From an uncultured Bacteroidota bacterium (GTDB taxonomy: Bacteria; Bacteroidota; Bacteroidia; Chitinophagales; Chitinophagaceae): a stretch of 64,000 nucleotides of DNA. The position numbers were made by a program, and so were the translations under genes. Positions 52,869 through 62,070 of this stretch are shown here, piece after piece. The DNA is taken from positions 186,001-250,000 of the forward strand of contig CAIJFI010000004.1 in NCBI GenBank assembly GCA_903819975.1. Direction: 5' to 3'. The notes beneath the pieces were generated by a model. The model had not been told where the DNA came from. It did no database searches and worked only from the letters and a program-made list of their open reading frames with translations. Within the stretch, counting starts at the first letter, position 1, and each line of letters starts with the position of its first letter.

Positions 52869-53906
52869 ATGGAGCAGCAAAAAAAACAAAAGCAAGCTAA
52901 AATTCGAAAAATTGTTATCGGTGTCTTATTAGTGACTGCACTTTACTTCGGTATTAAGAAAATTGCTTTCTCTTTAACGCATGAAACAACAGACAATGCA
53001 CAAATTGAAACTTCAATTGTACCTGTGTTGGCTAGAACTTCTGGCTATGTAAAAAATATATCTATTAAAGACTACGATTCAGTTCAACAAAATCAAGTTG
53101 TTGTTGAGTTAGACGATGCCGAATTACAAGCAGTTTTGGAAGAGCAAAAAGCAGATCTTCAACAATCAAATGCTGATGTGTCTAATGCGAAAGCTCAATT
53201 AGAAAACGCTGTTTTATCTTTAAAAAACAATAAAGGAATAATTGACTTAAAAAGTATTCGTCAAAAGAAAGCAGCTACCGATTTATCTAGAGATCAAAAT
53301 TTATATAAAGAACAAGCTATTACAAAAAAGCAATTGGATGAGAGTGAATTTCAAATGTCTGCAGCTAATCAGGAAGCGGATAATTCGAAAACCGAGTATG
53401 CAATTGCAAACAATAAAATTGCGGTATTAAGAGAAAATTTGAACAGAGCAAATGCAATGATTCAAATGAAACAAGCAAAAATTAAAGAGACTGAATTAAA
53501 ACTTTCTTATACTAAAATTGCTACACCTAGTACAGGAAAAATTGGAAAGAAAAATGTAAATATCGGACAGTTCATTCAAGCTGGAACGCCAATCTTTTCT
53601 ATCGTAAATGATAGCAGCTATTGGATTGTAGCCAATTTTAAAGAAAGTCAATTACAAACATTACACGAAGGTAAAAAAGTAAATATTCGTGTAGATGCAT
53701 ATCCTGATTTAGATATTCAAGGAACTATTACAAGTTTAAGTGAAGCAACTGGTGCAAAATTTTCATTATTGCCTCCAGACAATTCAAGCGGTAACTTTAT
53801 TAAAGTGACTCAAAGAATTCCAGTTAAAATTTCTATCGACAATCAAGCTGCTTTTAAAAATAAATTAAGAGCAGGTATGAGCGTATTTATCACCGTTGAC
53901 AAATAG
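52869..53906 (+). CDS. HlyD/EmrA-type periplasmic adaptor
   Basis: Bridges the inner-membrane pump to TolC. One N-terminal helix (about 12-32) anchors it, without lipobox. The lipoyl half DYDSVQQNQVVVELDDAEL is near 65-83, a long coiled coil runs about 85-200, and LSYTKIATPSTGKIGKKNVNIGQ closes the second lipoyl half. A beta-barrel (SYWIVANFKESQLQTLHEGKKVNIRVDAYP) ends the protein. Length (345) fits EmrA. The next gene follows after 4 bases. This type exports hydrophobic drugs, uncouplers or fatty acids. Confidence 0.91.
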   Translation: MEQQKKQKQAKIRKIVIGVLLVTALYFGIKKIAFSLTHETTDNAQIETSIVPVLARTSGYVKNISIKDYDSVQQNQVVVELDDAELQAVLEEQKADLQQSNADVSNAKAQLENAVLSLKNNKGIIDLKSIRQKKAATDLSRDQNLYKEQAITKKQLDESEFQMSAANQEADNSKTEYAIANNKIAVLRENLNRANAMIQMKQAKIKETELKLSYTKIATPSTGKIGKKNVNIGQFIQAGTPIFSIVNDSSYWIVANFKESQLQTLHEGKKVNIRVDAYPDLDIQGTITSLSEATGAKFSLLPPDNSSGNFIKVTQRIPVKISIDNQAAFKNKLRAGMSVFITVDK

Positions 53907-53910
53907 TTTA

Positions 53911-55485
53911 ATGGCAACTCCTAAGGGTATAGCAAAAGCAATTATTGTAATTACAACAGTATCAGCTGCCATAATGGAGTTGATTGATACTTCGATTGTA
54001 AACGTGGCTTTAACAGATATTTCTGGAAGCCTAGGCGTTAGTATCGAAGACATCAGTTGGGTAATTACTTCCTATGCAATTGCGAATGTTATTATTATTC
54101 CACTTACTGGTTTCCTGGCCGAATATTTTGGTAGAAAAAATTATTACATTGTTTCTATGATCATATTTACTGCCGCCTCCTATTTGTGCGGACAGTCGGA
54201 TAGCCTAGTTGAATTAATTATATGGCGATTTGTGCAGGGTGTTGGTGGCGGTGCTTTATTATCTACCTCTCAGGCTATTTTATTTGATGCATTTGAACCA
54301 AAAGAACGTCCCATGGCGGCAGGATTGTTTGGTATGGGTATTGTATTAGGCCCAACCCTGGGTCCTACCTTGGGTGGTTGGATTATTGAACACCAAAGCT
54401 GGCCATTGATTTTCATGATCAATATCCCAATTGGTATTATTGCAACGTTTTTAGCGTTTACATTTATTGATAAAAAAGAAGGGGAAGGGAAGTCTAAAAA
54501 AGATATTAAGATTGACTATACCGGTATACTCCTACTAGCAGTTGGTATTGGCTGCTTACAATATGTTTTAGAGCGAGGAGAATCAGAAGAATGGTTCACA
54601 AGTGAAACCATTCGTTTTTGCTCCTTGATTGCCGTGGTGGGACTAGGTATGTTTATATGGTATGAATTAAGTATTAAACAGCCAGCAGTTAATTTGAGGG
54701 TTTTGGGAAATAGGAATCTCGCATTTACTACCATATTTACATTCGTGGCCGGATTTGGATTATTTACTTCGGTATTTGTTTATCCGGTCTTAGCACAACG
54801 TATTATGGGATACACTTCCTTTGAAACAGGAATCTCATTATTGCCACCAACCCTAGCTGGGGTAATTATGATGCCCATAATAGGCAAACTAATGAGTAAG
54901 GGTGTAACGCCAATTCCTTTTGTGATAGTGGGCTTTAGCTTGTTTTCTGTTTATGCGTTTTATAGTGCTGCAATGCCTCCTGATGCGGGTAAATGGGATT
55001 TTTTCTGGCCATTATTAATTCGTGCATTTGGTATTTCAATGAGTCAGTTGCCTTTAATTAATCAGGCGGTAGTAGGATTAGAACCTAAGGACTATGCGTC
55101 GGGTATTTCACTTAACAATATGATTAGACAGCTAGGCGGCGCTTTTGGTATTGCAATTGCTAATAATTATGTGGCACAACAATACTTTAAACATCGTACT
55201 AACTTAATTGCAAACCTACCTTCGGATGGTGCTCAATGGCAGGAAAGGGTTGGTGCAGTATCGCAAGGAATAGCTAGTAAAACAGGTGATTTTCATGGCG
55301 CAACACAAAGAGCATATAAAATGATAGATATGTCTGTTGATAGACAAGCATATTATTTATCATATTTAGATACATTTAGATTGGTGGGTATTTTCTTTTT
55401 AGTAGTAATCCCATTGGTTTTCTTTTTAAGGACAAGAAAAAAATTAGATAAAGCTGCGTTAGAGGCTGCTGCCGAAGCGCATTAA
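53911..55485 (+). CDS. DHA2-family MFS drug:H+ antiporter, EmrB-type
   Basis: Fourteen-helix inner-membrane pump. I chose the ATG at 53911 (MATPKGIAKAI); an in-frame TTG at 53896 would overlap the adaptor gene. DHA2 hallmarks are LIDTSIVNVALTDISGSLGVSIEDISWVITSY (helix 1 motif), FGRKNYYIVSM (motif A), WRFVQGVGGGALLSTSQAIL (motif B) and GPTLGPTLGGWI (motif C, antiporter). The C-terminal helices follow a soluble insert near 460-490. Length about 524 matches EmrB. It works with the adaptor before it and the TolC-like protein after it. Confidence 0.93.
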   Translation: MATPKGIAKAIIVITTVSAAIMELIDTSIVNVALTDISGSLGVSIEDISWVITSYAIANVIIIPLTGFLAEYFGRKNYYIVSMIIFTAASYLCGQSDSLVELIIWRFVQGVGGGALLSTSQAILFDAFEPKERPMAAGLFGMGIVLGPTLGPTLGGWIIEHQSWPLIFMINIPIGIIATFLAFTFIDKKEGEGKSKKDIKIDYTGILLLAVGIGCLQYVLERGESEEWFTSETIRFCSLIAVVGLGMFIWYELSIKQPAVNLRVLGNRNLAFTTIFTFVAGFGLFTSVFVYPVLAQRIMGYTSFETGISLLPPTLAGVIMMPIIGKLMSKGVTPIPFVIVGFSLFSVYAFYSAAMPPDAGKWDFFWPLLIRAFGISMSQLPLINQAVVGLEPKDYASGISLNNMIRQLGGAFGIAIANNYVAQQYFKHRTNLIANLPSDGAQWQERVGAVSQGIASKTGDFHGATQRAYKMIDMSVDRQAYYLSYLDTFRLVGIFFLVVIPLVFFLRTRKKLDKAALEAAAEAH

Positions 55486-55491
55486 AAATAT

Positions 55492-56784
55492 ATGAGCATG
55501 AAAAAATTTATTACAACTTCTTTTGCTGTAATTGCAATTGTTGGGATGACAAATGCGCAATCAATTGTTAATGGAGAATTAAAGTCTTTATTGGAAAAAT
55601 CTTTAACATATTTTCCTAAAGTAAAAGAAGTAGAACTGTCTGTGCAACAAGCAGAAAACAGACTTAAGCTAACTGAGTTAAATAAATATCCAGATGTTAC
55701 GATAGATGCAAGCTATGCATACGTAAAACCAAAGATAGAAGTTCCATTTGGAGAAAAAACATTTCAGTTTGCACCAGAGCACAACGTATCCGGAGCAATC
55801 AATGGTATATATACGCTAATTGATTTTGGTAGATTGAAAACAAATATTGAAAAATCTAAATTAGAATTGCAATCGGCACATCATGTTGCTGCACAGTTAA
55901 AGAATAGTTTATTTGCACAAATTAGCCAGTTATACTTCCAAATTATTTATGCTCAAAAAGCAATTCAAATTCAAGACCAAGTTATTGGATTGTTAAACGA
56001 AAATAAAAAAGTGATTGACGCTCAGTTGGCAAATGGAAATGCAATTAAATTAGATGCGTTAACAATGCAATCAAAAATTGATAATGAGTCTAATCGCAAA
56101 ATTGATTTAGAGACCAATCTAAAAAAATTATTAAATCTGTTAAAATACGCTACAGGTGTTGATAATATTAAAGAAGGTCAATTAGCTATTTCAGTAAAAG
56201 GCTACACTTTTGAGGAAGCACTAAACTTTGCAATAGAACACAATCCTAGTTTAGCCATTGCAAGAGATAGAATTAGTATTGCAAAATCAGATGTTGCAAT
56301 TAGTAAATTAAGTGACAAGCCATATATAGGAGCTAAAGCATCTGTGGGCTCTAAAAATGGTTATTTGCCAGCAATTAGTGACCCAAGATTTAATTATAAT
56401 GCGGGTGTTGGCGTGTCAATACCATTGTTTAATGGCGGGAAAAATAAGCAGTTAGTTAAGATTCAAGAAAAAGGTTTAGAACTAAGTGAAATCAATGTTG
56501 CTTCCTTATTACACGATACCGAAAAAGATATTCAAGCAGCATTAATTGATATTGTAAGCAGTCAAAGCAGAATTAAAAATGCAGCTACACAAATAGAACA
56601 AGCAACATTAGCACAGCAATTAAGCGCTAGTAAATTAAAAAATGGAACAACTACACCATTAGAGATTACAAGCACAAATGCCGATTATCAAAAAGCGTTA
56701 TTAAATCAGCTGCAGTATCAGTATCAATTATGCAATTCGCAGATTGAATTGTTAAGATTAATGGGTGTTGAATTAGCTGATTAA
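55492..56784 (+). CDS. TolC-family outer-membrane efflux channel
   Basis: Outer-membrane exit duct of the pump. The signal peptide is about residues 1-22 (MTNAQ); starts ATG 55492 or 55498 are equally good. Two homologous halves of long helices contain the family patterns VKEVELSVQQAENRLKLTELNKYPDV and NPSLAIARDRISIAKSDVAISKLSDKPYIGA. Strand segments YAYVKPKIEVPF and PLFNGGKNKQL form the barrel. The stop overlaps the convergent NIPSNAP gene by 4 bases. It may also serve the MacAB-like pump at 17-20 kb, which lacks its own channel (inference). Confidence 0.92.
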   Translation: MSMKKFITTSFAVIAIVGMTNAQSIVNGELKSLLEKSLTYFPKVKEVELSVQQAENRLKLTELNKYPDVTIDASYAYVKPKIEVPFGEKTFQFAPEHNVSGAINGIYTLIDFGRLKTNIEKSKLELQSAHHVAAQLKNSLFAQISQLYFQIIYAQKAIQIQDQVIGLLNENKKVIDAQLANGNAIKLDALTMQSKIDNESNRKIDLETNLKKLLNLLKYATGVDNIKEGQLAISVKGYTFEEALNFAIEHNPSLAIARDRISIAKSDVAISKLSDKPYIGAKASVGSKNGYLPAISDPRFNYNAGVGVSIPLFNGGKNKQLVKIQEKGLELSEINVASLLHDTEKDIQAALIDIVSSQSRIKNAATQIEQATLAQQLSASKLKNGTTTPLEITSTNADYQKALLNQLQYQYQLCNSQIELLRLMGVELAD

Positions 56785-57569
56785 AAATCGGCGTAATCTT
56801 TTGCCTTCATCAATATAATGTCTGCCTTGGAAACAGTGTTTAAATATTCTGGTGCCGTAGATATTTTTTTCCAATAAGCATCTTCTCCAAAAGCCTTCCA
56901 ATGGGCTGTTCTATCTGCCATGTCCTTAAAACTTGTCATGTATATTAAATTAGGCATTCTTGCTCCTGCAAGTACTTTTGCATAAAAAATGGCATTAAAG
57001 TTAAGTCTAGCAAAAAGGCCAATCTCTTTCCCTTCGTTAAACATGTGTACTTTTTTTAAGTGCATTATTTCGCTTGCACTTTCGTAACTTCTATATTCAA
57101 AAATTCGTTCATCGGGGCTACCCTTTTTTAGTGTCGATTTTTTCTCGTATTGTGTTTGACCTTTAAATGCCTTAGATAATATGTTTTCAACTCTAGTATA
57201 TGGCAGTTCTCCGTTTAATCCCTCTAAATGAATAATACCATCAAATCCAAAAGGGTCAAGTTTTTCTATTTTTTGATCTAAGCTTTCTAATTCATCAATA
57301 CTTTTTAAAGGAATCCAAACGTATAATTTTTTATCAACCGCTGTGTCGTTATCAATTGGTGCAAAGACACCAACTTTTGGAATACCCGCCTCATGTAAAT
57401 AAGGAAGATAGGTTGACTTCATGAAAACATCAATATGATCAATTTGCTTTTGTGTACTGCAGTGATAAATTTGTAATAAGTAATACTCACGCGGAATTGC
57501 ATTTGCATTATTAATAAATCCAACTATTGTTAGTATAGTAAGCGCGATAGATAAAATTATTTTTCTCAT
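56781..57569 (-). CDS. Exported NIPSNAP-family protein
   Basis: Small protein with two ferredoxin-like NIPSNAP halves. I chose the ATG at 57569 (MRKIILSIALTILTIVGF), which starts a clean signal peptide (NNANA). An ATG at 57650 would extend 42 bases into the amidohydrolase gene. Half 1 (about 28-130) begins REYYLLQIYHC; half 2 (about 155-260) begins RIFEYRSYESASEIMHLKKV and carries NLIYMTSFKDMADRTAHWKAFGED, the typical NIPSNAP pattern. NIPSNAP proteins bind small molecules or act as scaffolds; no catalytic residue is known. It is co-directional with the amidohydrolase, 38 bases downstream. Confidence 0.87.
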   Translation of the reverse strand: MRKIILSIALTILTIVGFINNANAIPREYYLLQIYHCSTQKQIDHIDVFMKSTYLPYLHEAGIPKVGVFAPIDNDTAVDKKLYVWIPLKSIDELESLDQKIEKLDPFGFDGIIHLEGLNGELPYTRVENILSKAFKGQTQYEKKSTLKKGSPDERIFEYRSYESASEIMHLKKVHMFNEGKEIGLFARLNFNAIFYAKVLAGARMPNLIYMTSFKDMADRTAHWKAFGEDAYWKKISTAPEYLNTVSKADIILMKAKDYADF

Positions 57570-57607
57570 GTTAATCGGTTTTAATAATAAAAATGAATAC
57601 TCAGATT

Positions 57608-58885
57608 TTAATGTGAATATTTGTAAACTTTGCCATCCTTCATAACCCAATCAATATTTTGCAATACACTTATATCTTGCGTTGGGTCTTTTTTAATTGC
57701 GATAATATCAGCAAATGCACCCGCCTTTATTTCGCCAATTTTGCCTTCTAAACCAAGTAGTTCGGCAGGTGTAGTAGTTGCAGTTTGGATTGCTTGAATA
57801 GGCGTTAAACCCCATTTAACAAAGTAAGTAAAGTCTTTTGCTTGAGGCAGACTCCAATCATATCCACCTATATCGGTTCCATAAGTAAGTTTCACACCCA
57901 GTTTAATTGCCTTTTTAAAAGTTGCTTCTATTGATTGTTGAAAATATAAATTTATGGGACTGCCAATTTTAGCCCTGCCTTCGGCTACATATTCATTAAC
58001 GAATAAAGTAGGACACCAATACACGCCTTTTGCAGCCATTAATTTCATACACTCCTCGTCCATGCCCGAACCATGTTCAATTGAAATTGCACCGGCATTA
58101 ATTGCAGCTAAAATGCCGTCTCGCGTCATTGCATGAGCAGCTAATTTTTTTCTGCTTCTTAAGGTTTCATCACCTATTGCATTAATTTCTTCATTTGTAA
58201 AATTGGGTAATGATCTAAAGGATCCATCAGCTAAACGATAATATCCACGATCTGCATATATTTTAATCCAATCTGCCCCTTGTTCAATTTGTTGGCGTAC
58301 CGCTTTGCGTGCTTCATCGGCACCAGTAATTTCAATAACCCCTTTTGGCAATTTTATCTCCCATGCATAATCCGAAGCTTTAATAGGATAATGCCCAGTT
58401 GTGTTCATTGCAAGTGTAGCAACCTGCATTCTAGGCCCTGTAATCACACCTCGGTTAATTGCTTTTTTTACATCAACGTCTGCAAATCCAGCACCCTCGG
58501 TACCTAAATCTCTAATTGTTGTGAAGCCATTTAATATAGACTGTTGAGCACTTTTACTTGCACGTAATGTTCTGTACGGAATTGATTCTTTTAAAATTTG
58601 TACATCATAATCCTCCGATGTGATGTCGCCTTGTAAAAGCACATGCGTATGTGCGTCAATCATACCGGGCATTACAAAATATCCACTTAAGTCAATGGTA
58701 GTATCTGCCTTGCTTGCTTTAGTAGAAACAGAAACTATAGTATTCCCATTTAATAAAACAAATTGATTTTCTAATACAATACCTGCTTTAGTGTCTAATA
58801 ATTTTCCGCATTTTATTAATGTTGTTTTTTGTGCAAATGATGAAGTGCCTGCCAACAAAGCAAATGCAAGTAATATTTTTTTCAT
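57608..58885 (-). CDS. Secreted amidohydrolase (Xaa-Pro dipeptidase / imidazolonepropionase-like)
   Basis: Binuclear metal hydrolase of the amidohydrolase superfamily. Residues 1-19 are a signal peptide (SSFAQ). Metal ligands: H79 and H81 (IDAHTHVLL), a probable carboxylated Lys in ADWIKIYADRG, His in LAAHAMTRDG and SIEHGSGMDEE, and the catalytic Asp in YGTDIGGYDW. LGLEGKIGEIKAGAFADIIAIKKDP is the C-terminal amidohydrolase signature. Length (425) is normal. The group hydrolyses dipeptides or cyclic amides; the substrate is not decidable. It leads a pair with the NIPSNAP gene. Confidence 0.9.
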   Translation of the reverse strand: MKKILLAFALLAGTSSFAQKTTLIKCGKLLDTKAGIVLENQFVLLNGNTIVSVSTKASKADTTIDLSGYFVMPGMIDAHTHVLLQGDITSEDYDVQILKESIPYRTLRASKSAQQSILNGFTTIRDLGTEGAGFADVDVKKAINRGVITGPRMQVATLAMNTTGHYPIKASDYAWEIKLPKGVIEITGADEARKAVRQQIEQGADWIKIYADRGYYRLADGSFRSLPNFTNEEINAIGDETLRSRKKLAAHAMTRDGILAAINAGAISIEHGSGMDEECMKLMAAKGVYWCPTLFVNEYVAEGRAKIGSPINLYFQQSIEATFKKAIKLGVKLTYGTDIGGYDWSLPQAKDFTYFVKWGLTPIQAIQTATTTPAELLGLEGKIGEIKAGAFADIIAIKKDPTQDISVLQNIDWVMKDGKVYKYSH

Positions 58886-58916
58886 AACTGTATGTGTGTG
58901 TATTTATTAAATTAAA

Positions 58917-60356
58917 CTACTCTCCTTTAATTAAAAGGGTATAAAAATTAAAACATTTTTGTAAGTCAGATATTTGCATTCTTTCATCAATGCCATGATA
59001 TCCTTTAGCATCAGTCAAAGGTGAAAAGTTTACAACGCCATCACTCACTTCTCTGTAGTTTCTAGAATCAGTTGCACCAACCATTAACATAGGGGCAACT
59101 ACTACATCTTTAACCACGCTTCTCACTGCTTTCTCTACACGTTTGTAATACTTACTGTTAACGTCGGTAGTTGGAGAAGGTTCCGTCATATAGTTTTTAT
59201 AGTATGTAATTTTAATACTTGTATCGTTGATGATTTTTTGAACATAGTCGTACACATCTTTACTTGACTGACCAGGTAAGATTCTACTATTAATATAAGC
59301 AGTAGCAAATGTTGGAATTACATTGTCTCTCACACCACTATTAAATACTGTTGGCACTAATGTAGTGCGAATTAGAGCATTGGTTGTTGGTTGCTTGGAT
59401 AAATTATTCACTACGCTACTTTTAAATAACCATAAATTAGAAAGGGCCATTTTTTCAAAAAAGTTCTCGTTGTAGGCACTGATACTATTTAGATAAGCTT
59501 CAATAGGAGGCGTAAGCTTTGTTGGCATTGGGTTTTGACTCACTTTGGCAATTGCATTACTTAAAATATCAATAGCGGTTGTTGTAGCAGGAATAGAAGA
59601 ATGTCCTCCTGCTTTTTGAGCAGTTAATACCAAAGTAACATATCCCTTTTCACCTACACCTATTGATGCAATTGGTGCTTTTATTGATTTATTATCTTCG
59701 GTAGAAATTTCACCGCCTTCATCTACTACTAAATCAAATTTCCTGTTTTGAGATTTAAAATATTTCACTACTGCAGTTGCGCCTCTTCCGCTAGATTCTT
59801 CGTCAGCCCCAAAACACAATAAAATAGTTTGTTTAGGCTTAAAGCCTTTTGCCAATTGCGCTTCAGCCGCTTCTAAAATACTAATCATGCTAGACTTATC
59901 ATCTAATACACCACGGCCCCATATGTAATTTTCTTTTACTTCACCACCATAAGGTTTTGCGTGCCATAGTTTAATTGCAGACGCTTCAACTGGAACAACG
60001 TCGTAATGCGCCATTAATACCATTGGCAATATACTGGTGTCAGTTCCTTTCCATTCGTAGATATAGTTAAAACTATCAACTATAGTTCTAGGTAAATTTT
60101 GATGTATAAGTGGATAAGCAGTTTCAATAAATTTTCTGTAGCTCATAAAAGTGGCCGTATCAAATTGATAGTCGTCGTTAGGCGTTTCGGTCCTTAATTG
60201 AATAGCAGCACTCATATGTGCAATAGCATTTTGTGGCAAAGCCTCCAACTGCACTTCCTTTAGATTACTTAAAGGCTTATTGGTAACTGTTTTAATAATT
60301 ACAACTGATAGGACAAAAAGAAGGCCTAATCCAAGAACACTTAATACTTTTTTCAT
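58917..60356 (-). CDS. M20-family metallopeptidase, PM20D1/carboxypeptidase S-like
   Basis: Dizinc carboxypeptidase or aminoacylase. An N-terminal hydrophobic segment (5-25) is a signal anchor or uncleaved signal. Ligands: H117 and D119 (VLMAHYDVVPV), D152 (WGRGVLDDKSS), E186/E187 (GADEESSGRG), an Asp/Glu in LVVDEGGEIS and the final His in KGYHGIDERM. The lid/dimerisation domain (about 250-370) is present. Length (479) fits PM20D1-like enzymes, which form or cleave N-acyl amino acids. Monocistronic, with a terminator of the sigma operon upstream of it. Confidence 0.9.
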   Translation of the reverse strand: MKKVLSVLGLGLLFVLSVVIIKTVTNKPLSNLKEVQLEALPQNAIAHMSAAIQLRTETPNDDYQFDTATFMSYRKFIETAYPLIHQNLPRTIVDSFNYIYEWKGTDTSILPMVLMAHYDVVPVEASAIKLWHAKPYGGEVKENYIWGRGVLDDKSSMISILEAAEAQLAKGFKPKQTILLCFGADEESSGRGATAVVKYFKSQNRKFDLVVDEGGEISTEDNKSIKAPIASIGVGEKGYVTLVLTAQKAGGHSSIPATTTAIDILSNAIAKVSQNPMPTKLTPPIEAYLNSISAYNENFFEKMALSNLWLFKSSVVNNLSKQPTTNALIRTTLVPTVFNSGVRDNVIPTFATAYINSRILPGQSSKDVYDYVQKIINDTSIKITYYKNYMTEPSPTTDVNSKYYKRVEKAVRSVVKDVVVAPMLMVGATDSRNYREVSDGVVNFSPLTDAKGYHGIDERMQISDLQKCFNFYTLLIKGE

Positions 60357-60401
60357 TTAAATAGATTGTTCTGAAAGATACGAAAGCTGTTCCATAAAAT
60401 A

Positions 60402-60432
60402 AAGACGCCCCCAATTTCTTGGAGGCGTTAAA
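60402..60432 (-). terminator. Intrinsic terminator of the sigma-factor operon
   Basis: On the minus strand ACGCCTCC pairs with GGGGGCGT (arms 60421-60428 and 60405-60412) including one G-U that pairs only in minus-strand RNA, supporting that direction. A T-rich tail follows. Confidence 0.75.
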
Positions 60433-60450
60433 ACAAGACAAGTTCTATGT

Positions 60451-60921
60451 TTATGCTTGAAACCCTTTTCGACGCATCATTTCATGTCGAATTTTTTGTA
60501 AAAATTCGCGTTCTATTTTCAAAGCCTCATTCACTCTTTCATCAGATTTTAATACTGGCTTTAACTCATTTTTGTATTTTTTTCTAGCATTTAAAGTTGC
60601 TTCTTGAAGTTGGATTTCGTCATTTGTTTTACTTTCAACAATTTCCTTCATCGCTTTTTTATGAGCTTCGTAAACTGGCCAAAATAATTCGGCCTCACTT
60701 GAGGTTAGCGCAAGTTTTTTTGTAATAAATTGAATTTTAAACATTTCAATTTTTTCTTTGTCTTCACCTCTTCCTTCTTTGCCCATAGGGCCACGGCCAT
60801 CTCTTGGTCCACGACCATCCCTAGGACCTTGACCCATTGGAGGTCTTTGTGGTGCTGGTTGTTGTGCATTTGTAGTAATTGCTAGTGCAAGAAAAACTAG
60901 CATTAGAATGTTCTTTTTCAT
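60451..60921 (-). CDS. Spy/CpxP-like periplasmic protein with PRDGRG repeats
   Basis: Residues 1-19 are a signal peptide (TTNAQ). Residues about 20-55 are low-complexity Pro/Gly/Arg: PPMGQGPRDGRGPRDGRGPMGKEGRGED, including GPRDGR twice in tandem. Residues about 55-150 are all helix with an LTSSEAELFWPVYEAHKKAMKEI core, like the LTxxQ motif of Spy/CpxP chaperones. Proteins of this kind next to sigma factors are sometimes called sensors of ECF sigma systems. It is third in the operon sigma / anti-sigma / this protein. Likely role: sensing envelope stress or metals (inference). Confidence 0.78.
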   Translation of the reverse strand: MKKNILMLVFLALAITTNAQQPAPQRPPMGQGPRDGRGPRDGRGPMGKEGRGEDKEKIEMFKIQFITKKLALTSSEAELFWPVYEAHKKAMKEIVESKTNDEIQLQEATLNARKKYKNELKPVLKSDERVNEALKIEREFLQKIRHEMMRRKGFQA

Positions 60922-60960
60922 GATTTGTGTTTAATTAATTTATAAAATTTAGTAGTGTAT

Positions 60961-61422
60961 TTATTGAATATTGTTACTGTCTTTAAATAAATGTGAATTT
61001 AATTTCTCCAGAGAGCTACTCTCATTATTTATTTCCTCCTGCCAGTCAATCTCGGCAACTATTTCATTTGAATTAACATATTCGTCAATTTCCGCAGTCG
61101 GAATATCTTGTAGATTAATATTTAAAGCAATGTCATCTGCTTTATTATAAGATGGAATAAAAAAATAAGCAGTAGTAGCTATCGTTAACAAGCTAGCTGC
61201 AATTGCAATTTTTCCAAATTTTGAAATATTTAAAATGAACGCACTGCTGCCCCTTTTCTTAACCTCCAACATAATCTGGTTCTCAAAATGTTCGAAATAG
61301 TCATTAGGCACCTGACTTTGTTTAGCCTCAAAAGCGCTTAAAGCTGCTTCACTAAACAAAGAGTTTGCCAAAGCTTTTTCATCTAAAAGGGTATTATCGT
61401 TGTGTTCCTGTTGCATTTCCAA
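60961..61422 (-). CDS. Probable anti-sigma factor
   Basis: 153 residues with one transmembrane helix (about 70-89: GKIAIAASLLTIATTAYFFI) between an N-terminal cytosolic part and a short acidic periplasmic tail (QDIPTAEIDEYVNSNEIVAEIDWQEE). This is the topology of FecR/RseA-like anti-sigma factors. The N-part (LPNDYFEHFENQIMLEVKKRG-like; here QVPNDYFEHFENQI) is the conserved Bacteroidota anti-sigma pattern. It lies 27 bases after the sigma gene and 39 before the Spy-like gene. No sequence-defined zinc motif. Role inferred from topology and context. Confidence 0.72.
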   Translation of the reverse strand: MEMQQEHNDNTLLDEKALANSLFSEAALSAFEAKQSQVPNDYFEHFENQIMLEVKKRGSSAFILNISKFGKIAIAASLLTIATTAYFFIPSYNKADDIALNINLQDIPTAEIDEYVNSNEIVAEIDWQEEINNESSSLEKLNSHLFKDSNNIQ

Positions 61423-61449
61423 TATTTGACCGGTTATTAATTGTAGGGT

Positions 61450-61992
61450 TTAATCCTTTTTTAAAATTTCTTCCATTTTTTTAAGTGCCTGATGAAAATT
61501 TGCCTTTGCTCCCCCAACGGTAGTGCCAGTAATAGCTGCAATTTTTTCGTAGTTCAGCTCTTCATAATACCTAAGCATAAACACAAACCTTTGTTTTTCA
61601 GGTAGTTGTTGAATTGCCTGCTCTAAGGCTATTTGAATTTGGGTTGCTTTAGGGTCGTTAGAGTTTCCAGCAGCATTTTCGTAGTCAATATTATCTTCGG
61701 ATAAATTGTGAGCGGATTGTTTTTTTTGCTTTTCCAAAAAATTGAGTGTCTCGTTGTAGGCAACTCTAAATAGCCAGGTAGAAAACTCGCTTTCCATTTT
61801 AAATCCATCTAATTTATTCCAAACCTTTATCCAAACCTGCTGTGCCACATCATCGGCATCGGCATGTTCGGCGACCATTCTTTTAATTTGATAATATATT
61901 TTTTGCTGATGACGTTTTAATAACTGCGTAAATGCTGCCTCTTTAAGTTGAGGCTGCTTAAACTGCATTATTAATTCTTGATCATTTAACAT
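61450..61992 (-). CDS. ECF RNA polymerase sigma factor
   Basis: Extracytoplasmic-function sigma-70 family member. I chose the ATG at 61992 (MLNDQELIMQF); a GTG at 62052 would add 20 residues not seen in the family and leave an 18-base divergent gap. Region 2 is about 18-88 (ADADDVAQQVWIKVWNKLDGF, EFSTWLFRVAYNETLNFL) and region 4 about 122-175 (LPEKQRFVFMLRYYEELNYEKIAAITG, helix-turn-helix). Length 180 is normal. It leads the operon with the anti-sigma and Spy-like genes and is divergent from the M28 peptidase gene, which it may regulate (inference). Confidence 0.9.
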   Translation of the reverse strand: MLNDQELIMQFKQPQLKEAAFTQLLKRHQQKIYYQIKRMVAEHADADDVAQQVWIKVWNKLDGFKMESEFSTWLFRVAYNETLNFLEKQKKQSAHNLSEDNIDYENAAGNSNDPKATQIQIALEQAIQQLPEKQRFVFMLRYYEELNYEKIAAITGTTVGGAKANFHQALKKMEEILKKD

Positions 61993-62070
61993 ACTTGTAA
62001 AATTAGACAATTGTTTTCCATAAAGGTTTAATGCTTTATCTTTAATATTCACTTTACAAAGTATACTTAC

